The notes under the pieces are model-generated. The model was given only the letters and a program-made list of their open reading frames with translations, made no database searches and was not told where the DNA came from. Positions 59,626 through 64,000 of a stretch of DNA of 64,000 nucleotides are shown here, in pieces. How positions within the stretch are numbered: the first letter of the stretch is position 1; each line of letters starts with the position of its first letter. Origin of the DNA: Myxococcus stipitatus (lineage in GTDB: Bacteria; Myxococcota; Myxococcia; Myxococcales; Myxococcaceae); the NCBI RefSeq assembly GCF_021412625.1, contig NZ_JAKCFI010000004.1, positions 372,001 through 436,000 on the forward strand, written 5' to 3'. The translations under genes and the position numbers were made by a program.

Positions 59626-61389
59626 TCACGCCACCTTCAGCAGGGGCGTGCGCATCACCCGCTCCACCCAGCCGGACTGGCTGGCGCCGGGGGCCGTCGG
59701 CGCGTCCAGCAGCGCCTTGAGCACCCGGGGGACCTGGTACGGGTCCTCGAACTGGTCCACGTTCACCTCGCTGAAGGGGACCTTCAGCTGGCCAGCGCAC
59801 GTGCGGACCGTGTTGCCACGGGCCCCCGCCACGCTCACCAGCAACGCCAGGGCCGCCACGGTGTAGCCGCAGTCACGGAAGGCGCGGGCGAACTGGTCCC
59901 CCGCCTCTCCCGCCTCGTCGCCCACCACGATGACCACCAGCTTCGCCCCCTCCGGCACCCGCACCCCATCCCGATGCAGCGCGTGGACGCCCGCCATGTG
60001 CGCGGTGCCACCCGAGGCCTTCAGGTTGGCGAGCATGTGCTGCACGGCGGCGCGGTTGGGGGCCTTCGGCCTGAGGACGGTGCCCATCGTGTCGAACGCC
60101 GCGATGTGCAGCTTCTCCGCCGGGAACCCCGCGAGGATGCGCGCCAGCGCCTCCTTCGAGTTCTCGATGGCGCCCTCCATGGAGCCCGACTTGTCGATGA
60201 GGAACATCACCCGCACGTCGGTCTCCGCCGTCGCCTCCGCCACCGCGTGGCGTGCCGCGTTGTCGCTCGCCTCCTCCAGCTTCTGGCGCAGCTCCTGGCT
60301 GCGCACGTTCTTCGAGATGTTCAGCGCCCGCTGGTCGGTGGCCGTCCGCACGGCCTTCTCCCAGCGCGCGCGCACGGACGGCTCCGCCAGGAGCCCCAGC
60401 TCCTCCAGGGTCGGCGTCATCAGCCGCAGGTCGCGGTCCGACAACGAGGGCAAGAGGGCCGCCATGATGGCCGGCGTCAGGCCCACGTCCTTCGGCAGCC
60501 GGCCCACCACCTCCTTGTAGGAGAGGCGCTCCAGGTCGATCCACTCGCAGATCTCCGCCTCCGACAGCCCGTCGAAGCGCTCGCGCTTGACCAGCGTCAG
60601 CCCGTCGAGGCCCACCGTGCGGTGCCCGCCGTCGGACTGCTTCTGCTTCCAGCCGAGCACCTCGAAGAAGGCCTGCGAGCGCGGCTTGTACCCCGCCTTG
60701 CGCGCCAGCTTCTTCAGCGTCTCCTTGTAGCCGGCCTTCACCAGGCCCTGGAGCATGGACGGGTTGGCCTCGCGTGCCGCCAGCCACCGCGTCGCCACGC
60801 GCTTCCAGCGGCCCATGGGCGCCTTGCGGGACGCCGGGTCACCGAAGCCCGCCTCGCGGTTGAGGCGCGCGATGTCCGGGTGCTCGAGCAGCTCCGCCAC
60901 CCGCAGCACCGCCTTGGGCGTGAGCATGCGCGTGGACTTGCGCTCGTAGTGCAGCACCATGGCCTCGCCGATGGCGCGCCAGTCGTCGTCGTGGAACGCC
61001 ACCTGGCCGTCGTCACCCCGCACGGGCTGGCCCGCGTGCTCCTGCACCAGCATGAGCGCGCAGGTGGCCACCTTGAGGTCGCGCCAGTCGGTCTGCGTCA
61101 ACGCGTAGGACGCGAAGTGCGCCATCAGCTCCGAGTTGAGCCGGTAGATGTCGAGCAGCTGCGTGTAGAGCTTCACCGCCGCGGGCACGAACAGGCCGGG
61201 CCGCACCGGGCGTGCGCGGGCCTTGAGCTGCGGCGAGGCGTGCGCGGCGGCGTGCCACATGCCCTCCGCGTCGAGTCCGGGACGGTTGTGCCACAGGTGG
61301 GCGGAGCCGCTGAGCACCAGGTCCAGCAGGCGCTCGGCCGGACCGCGCTGTGCCTCGGGCAACTGGGGCGGAGTCTGGGTCGTGGTCAT
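59626..61389 (-). CDS. Helical-repeat/vWA protein resembling Ro60/Rsr (TROVE-like)
   Basis: A 587-residue cytoplasmic protein. The first 370 residues are helical repeats (AVKLYTQLLDIYRLNSELMA, LKVATCALMLVQEHAG). The C-terminal 200 form a vWA domain with MIDAS DKSGSMEG at about 399-406, Thr in SGGTAHMAG and Asp in VVGDEAGEAG. This arrangement matches Ro60 and its bacterial homologue Rsr, rings that bind Y RNA and misfolded RNA, but the classic TROVE N-terminal motif is not obvious, so the Ro call is a hypothesis. A Y-RNA-like gene is immediately upstream. The ATG at 61389 follows AAGGGGGAC. First of three tightly spaced genes. Confidence 0.85.
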   Translation of the reverse strand: MTTTQTPPQLPEAQRGPAERLLDLVLSGSAHLWHNRPGLDAEGMWHAAAHASPQLKARARPVRPGLFVPAAVKLYTQLLDIYRLNSELMAHFASYALTQTDWRDLKVATCALMLVQEHAGQPVRGDDGQVAFHDDDWRAIGEAMVLHYERKSTRMLTPKAVLRVAELLEHPDIARLNREAGFGDPASRKAPMGRWKRVATRWLAAREANPSMLQGLVKAGYKETLKKLARKAGYKPRSQAFFEVLGWKQKQSDGGHRTVGLDGLTLVKRERFDGLSEAEICEWIDLERLSYKEVVGRLPKDVGLTPAIMAALLPSLSDRDLRLMTPTLEELGLLAEPSVRARWEKAVRTATDQRALNISKNVRSQELRQKLEEASDNAARHAVAEATAETDVRVMFLIDKSGSMEGAIENSKEALARILAGFPAEKLHIAAFDTMGTVLRPKAPNRAAVQHMLANLKASGGTAHMAGVHALHRDGVRVPEGAKLVVIVVGDEAGEAGDQFARAFRDCGYTVAALALLVSVAGARGNTVRTCAGQLKVPFSEVNVDQFEDPYQVPRVLKALLDAPTAPGASQSGWVERVMRTPLLKVA

Positions 61390-61475
61390 GGTGTCCCCCT
61401 TCGGGGCGTGTCGCGGGTCAGGCGCGGCGCGGACCTCTCGCGTCATCGGCGAGAGGAGTGCGCCGCGCGTGGGAA

Positions 61476-61528
61476 CGCGTGGACCCGGCCGGACCTCCCG
61501 GAGAGGGAGACGCGGTCAGGTCCACGCG
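61476..61528 (-). ncRNA. Stem-bulge-stem hairpin in the vWA leader
   Basis: CGCGTGGACC pairs perfectly with GGTCCACGCG. Inside, GAC/GTC and CTCCC/GGGAG continue the stem around a 5-nt bulge and a TCTCC loop. It lies 87 nt before the vWA start and just after tRNA-like RNA B. A leader regulator or a further small RNA are both possible. Confidence 0.5.
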
Positions 61529-61551
61529 AAGCTGGGAACGAGGGAAAGGGT

Positions 61552-61683
61552 GCGCCCGAGTGACGAGGCCGTTGTCTCTGGAGTCAAGGTCCAGCGATCT
61601 ACCCGTTGATCTACGGGGCCTCATGGCCCCGGCGGGATTCGAACCCGCACCTCTTTGCGTGTGGGACCCCGTCGGCCGGGCGC
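61552..61683 (-). ncRNA. tRNA-like RNA B, Y-RNA candidate with permuted tRNA core
   Basis: A 132-nt element. Basal stem GCGCCCG/CGGGCGC, a GCC/ACT internal loop and upper stem GACGGGGTC/GGCCTCGTC carry a tRNA-like module in permuted order: T arm GCGGG-TTCGAAT-CCCGC at 61632-61648, acceptor CGGGGCC closed by ATGA to GGCCCCG, D arm GATC-AACGGGTA-GATC, then anticodon-like arm CTGGA-CCTTGAC-TCCAG. Re-ordered, these parts give a nearly perfect tRNA. It lies between the phosphatase and the vWA gene. The architecture fits YrlA-class Y RNAs. Ends and transcription are predictions. Confidence 0.72.
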
Positions 61684-61722
61684 GAAAGCGGAGGACCGGG
61701 AGCGGCGGTCAGCGGCGGGTGC

Positions 61723-62430
61723 TCACGAGTAGACGCACACGTCGCCATGCACCGGGAACAGCGCCACCTCTTTGCCGCCCCGGTAGGTCTTCCGGGCTGG
61801 CACCGAGACGAGCTCCCACGAGGGGAGCACCACCGCCGTCAGCGACCGGCCGTACACGCAGCCGGTGTCGATGCCCACCGCGTGCTCGGTGACGAGCGGT
61901 CGGTCGAAGACGGTGTGTCCGAAGATGACGCGCTCCGGGCCCTTCCAGTGGTGTGTCCAGAAGGTGAACCCCTCTGGAGCCTTGGAAGGCCAGTAGCTCT
62001 TGGTCGCCGGTGGCTGGATGCATTGGGCATGCAGCAGGTGGTACGGGTTCTGCGCTTCCACGGGCAGGCCCGGGAGCATGCCGGCGTGCACCACGATGGC
62101 GTCGTGCTCGGGCAGCCGCAGGTAGTGCGGCAGCCGGGCCATCCAGTCGAAGTGCTCCGGCTCCAGCGCGCGGCGCGTCTCCAGGTGGTCGGGGTTCAGC
62201 CGTTCGTCCGCCCGCCGCCGCTGCTGCAGGTGGGCCTCCTCGTGGTTGCCCAGGACGGCCTCGTGCCGCATGGCCAGCTCCACGCACTCGCGGCGCCGGG
62301 GCCCGCGGTCCACCAGGTCACCCGCGAAGATGACGCGGTCGCTGGAGGTCGCCCCGACCTTGTCGAGCAGCTCCAGGGCCTCGTCGTAGCAGCCGTGGAG
62401 ATCTCCGATGACGATGGTACGGGGCGACAT
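61723..62430 (-). CDS. Calcineurin-like metallophosphatase (PrpE/ApaH-like)
   Basis: A 235-residue phosphoesterase with all family motifs: GDLHGCYDE, GDLVDRGP, GNHE, HAGMLPG and GHTVFD. It resembles PrpE or the phosphatase module of bacterial RNA-repair Pnkp proteins and could hydrolyse Ser/Thr phosphate, diadenosine tetraphosphate or RNA ends. CAAGGAAC precedes the ATG. A tRNA-like RNA lies 26 nt before its start and another follows its stop, so it is part of the vWA locus, possibly in RNA-end processing; this is inferred from context. Confidence 0.92.
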   Translation of the reverse strand: MSPRTIVIGDLHGCYDEALELLDKVGATSSDRVIFAGDLVDRGPRRRECVELAMRHEAVLGNHEEAHLQQRRRADERLNPDHLETRRALEPEHFDWMARLPHYLRLPEHDAIVVHAGMLPGLPVEAQNPYHLLHAQCIQPPATKSYWPSKAPEGFTFWTHHWKGPERVIFGHTVFDRPLVTEHAVGIDTGCVYGRSLTAVVLPSWELVSVPARKTYRGGKEVALFPVHGDVCVYS

Positions 62431-62456
62431 GACCAGGAGTTCCTTGGAAGAAGGGT

Positions 62457-62586
62457 GAGCGCCCGAGTGGGCAGGCCGGAAGGCTGAATCCTGAATTCAG
62501 TGCCGGACCGCCGGCAACCATCTACCCCGAGGGGTAGGTGGGTGGAGTCGAACCACCGCTTGTGGGGCCTGTCCTGCCGGGCGCTC
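62457..62586 (-). ncRNA. tRNA-like RNA A, Y-RNA candidate with permuted tRNA core
   Basis: A 130-nt element homologous to RNA B. Basal stem GAGCGCCCG/CGGGCGCTC, internal loop, then GGACAGGCC/GGCCTGCC with one bulged A. The module holds a T arm GGTGG-TTCGACT-CCACC at 62541-62557, an acceptor-like stem CTACCCC-TC-GGGGTAG, a D-like hairpin TGCCGG-CGGT-CCGGCA and an anticodon-like hairpin CTGAAT-TCAGG-ATTCAG. The upper stems of A and B differ in sequence but both pair. It ends 26 nt before the phosphatase start. Confidence 0.72.
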
Positions 62587-62869
62587 GAAAGCGATGCGGC
62601 CAGGGACCCGGCGAGCCCCGGATTCCTGACAGCGGGTGGCCCGGCGCGGGCCTGGTGCCTCCCCTCGGGACGATTTGTCAGGACACCGGAACCGCCGGCG
62701 TCGGGCCCCTGGAGGTGTCCCACCTGCCCGGAAACCCCCGGGGGGAGGGCCCTCCTGCTCCACTCGGAGGCTGCCTGCGGATGCCAACGTGGTACCTTGC
62801 CGCGCCACATCCCCGTAATCCCATCATCTCCCGGGGTGGTTCTCCGGGCACAGCCCCCAGGTCCTTCCG

Positions 62870-63538
62870 GTGTACGAGCAGCTCACGGATGACGAATTGT
62901 TCGCGGAGGTGGTCCGCCGCCGCGCCGCCAGCGAGCCCTTCAGCGGGCCGCTCGGGGCGTTGGTGCAGCGGTGGAGCCGACCTGCCCGGTATGTCATCAG
63001 CAAGATCCAGGCGAGCTACGGCCGCGGTTCCCCCGCGGACGCGGACGAGCTCTACCAGGACGCGGTGGGGAAGTTCCTCGACCGCGGCCTGGACCAGTTC
63101 CGGGGCGTCTCCCAGCAGATGCCCGGCAGGAGCGCGTCTCCCAAGACGTTCTTCCTGCGCATCGTCAAGCACGTGGCCATCGACTTCTACCGGCGCCACC
63201 GCGAGGAGCTCGCGCCCGCTCCGTCCGACCCCGATGACGCCATGGAGGAGCAGCCTTCCGAGACGGCCCGCGCCGTGGAGATGGGCCGGCGCCGCGAGGA
63301 GCGCGCGGAGGCCCAGGAGCTGTACTGGGCGGCCTTCGCCCGTCTCCAGCAGGAACACCCCAAGGAGGCCTCGGCGTGGGAGCTCTACCACCACGAGGAC
63401 GTGGAGGATCACGAGGAATGCGCCCGTCGTCTGAACATCAGCGTGGTGAACTCCTACAAGCGAGTCAGCCGCGCCCAGGCCTACTTGAAGCTCTACCTGC
63501 TGGATCTCCAGCGCGAGTCACCCGGGGAGGAAGCGTGA
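62870..63538 (+). CDS. RNA polymerase sigma factor-like protein (ECF group)
   Basis: A 222-residue sigma-70-family regulator. The sigma-2-like region at about 10-115 (DADELYQDAVGKFLDRGLDQ, KTFFLRIVKHVAIDFYRRHR) includes a FxRxxxR-like helix. An acidic linker follows, then a sigma-4-like helix-turn-helix at about 170-215 (DHEECARRLNISVVNSYKRV). The GTG start follows AGGTCC, without a better ATG nearby. The product is longer in the linker than usual ECF factors. It is probably cotranscribed with the truncated gene 46 bp downstream, which may be a regulator or anti-sigma partner. Confidence 0.82.
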   Translation: MYEQLTDDELFAEVVRRRAASEPFSGPLGALVQRWSRPARYVISKIQASYGRGSPADADELYQDAVGKFLDRGLDQFRGVSQQMPGRSASPKTFFLRIVKHVAIDFYRRHREELAPAPSDPDDAMEEQPSETARAVEMGRRREERAEAQELYWAAFARLQQEHPKEASAWELYHHEDVEDHEECARRLNISVVNSYKRVSRAQAYLKLYLLDLQRESPGEEA

Positions 63539-63584
63539 GCCTCCTGTCCGGTCCCACCCCGGGGTATTCAGGAGGAATGAAGTC

Positions 63585-64000
63585 ATGAACACCGATGCCA
63601 TGTCCCGCTATACCGCTCGTCGCCAGCAGCTCGCCGCTGGAGCTTCCTCTCCCGGGGTGGTGCTCGAAGCCGCCGGCGACCTGCTGAGGCGCTCCCGGAA
63701 GGTGGGGACCGAAGGTGTGGAGCAAGCCCTCCGGGGCCTCGGTCGACGGGAAGTGGAGACATGGCTCCAGGCGCAGAAACCGCAGGCGCTCCAGCCCGTG
63801 CTGTTGAGGGCCGCGGAAGAGGCGGTGGAGGTGGTGCTGGACGGGGGGGAAGAAGCGGAGATGTGGCGGCACTCGGCGCTGGAAGGTCTGGCCGCGCGTG
63901 ACAGGGCGGCCTCCGCGGCGGTGGCGCTGGCGGCCTGGGAGGCACTTCATGGCCCCCTCGAAGGCGAGGCCGCGGGGAGTCGGGACCGCTATCTGGAGGG
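63585..64000 (+). CDS. Partial Ala-rich helical protein
   Basis: The frame is open to the window edge, so the 3' end is missing; 138 residues are visible. It starts MNTDAMSRYTARRQQLAAGA and is strongly helical (GVEQALRGLGRREVETWLQA, LRAAEEAVEVVLDGGEEAEM). AGGAGG lies 8 nt before the ATG, a strong ribosome-binding site. It is 46 bp after the sigma-factor gene and on the same strand, so it may be its partner. No known domain is evident in the visible part. Confidence 0.7.
   Translation, partial: MNTDAMSRYTARRQQLAAGASSPGVVLEAAGDLLRRSRKVGTEGVEQALRGLGRREVETWLQAQKPQALQPVLLRAAEEAVEVVLDGGEEAEMWRHSALEGLAARDRAASAAVALAAWEALHGPLEGEAAGSRDRYLE

Noticed and set aside
61614..61648. Ordinary tRNA gene upstream of the vWA gene
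   Set aside because: The T arm precedes the D arm and the acceptor stem is closed by a loop, so a normal cloverleaf in linear order is not possible; recorded as a tRNA-like RNA instead.
62522..62557. Ordinary tRNA fragment upstream of the phosphatase
   Set aside because: Same permuted order as its paralogue; the pairing flanks show a complete structured RNA, not a broken tRNA.

Overview
The window is a GC-rich chromosomal segment from a myxobacterium, most likely of the Myxococcaceae (Myxococcus/Corallococcus/Pyxidicoccus group). The evidence is the MYXO-CTERM sorting tail on a giant secreted protein, a very long Ser/Thr kinase with TPRs, many lipoproteins ending in myxobacterial-style low-complexity linkers, paired DUF1592/DUF1552 genes and strong G/C third-position codon use. 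About 52 protein genes, 18 tRNA genes and two predicted structured RNAs with a circularly permuted tRNA-like core can be supported. These calls come from reading the sequence; no database search was run.

Layout. 1-6.5 kb: a J-domain-like/TPR protein, a small lipoprotein and a housekeeping operon rplU-rpmA-obgE-trmH-lolA plus a lipoprotein; ObgE carries a histone-H1-like Lys/Ala tail. 6.5-11.5 kb: three tandem hairpin repeats, then a minus-strand operon of RNase J, YajQ, a CBM9-like secreted protein and RimO. 11.5-17.8 kb: a small protein, a zinc-finger/kinase/TPR receptor kinase, a polysaccharide deacetylase and a small exported protein. 17.9-21.5 kb: an unusual ClpB-like AAA+ protein fused to a release-factor-2-like domain without the GGQ loop, then a cytochrome c lipoprotein. 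21.6-24.1 kb: a minus-strand array of 18 tRNA genes with an HNH nuclease gene inside it. 24.5-26.2 kb: an intact ISL3-type insertion sequence with 8-bp target duplications.

26.3-50.3 kb is accessory: a 1544-residue beta-helix/Ig-like MYXO-CTERM protein, a LysR/DUF2255/cupin-CMD/SDR cassette bracketed by orphan IS ends, a DED-repeat protein, a GH140-like lipoprotein, the DUF1592/DUF1552 pair, an IS3 relic, AraC with an alpha/beta-hydrolase-fold protein that lacks its nucleophile, and LysR with an aldo/keto reductase and a clear operator. 50.4-58.2 kb: a minimal E1-like plus small ubiquitin-like candidate pair, a subtilase, three secreted proteins of unknown role, endonuclease V and a DUF2267 protein.

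58.2-62.6 kb holds the most interesting system. On the minus strand it reads: tRNA-like RNA A, metallophosphatase, tRNA-like RNA B, a hairpin, a helical-repeat/vWA protein resembling Ro60/Rsr, an unknown 346-residue protein and a JAMM (JAB) metalloprotease. Both RNAs have an interrupted basal stem, conserved by covariation, that carries a tRNA-like module in permuted order (T arm, closed acceptor stem, D arm, anticodon arm). This is the architecture expected of YrlA-class bacterial Y RNAs. A candidate RNA-surveillance or RNA-repair operon with a JAMM peptidase is inferred. The window ends with a sigma-factor-like gene and a truncated downstream gene.
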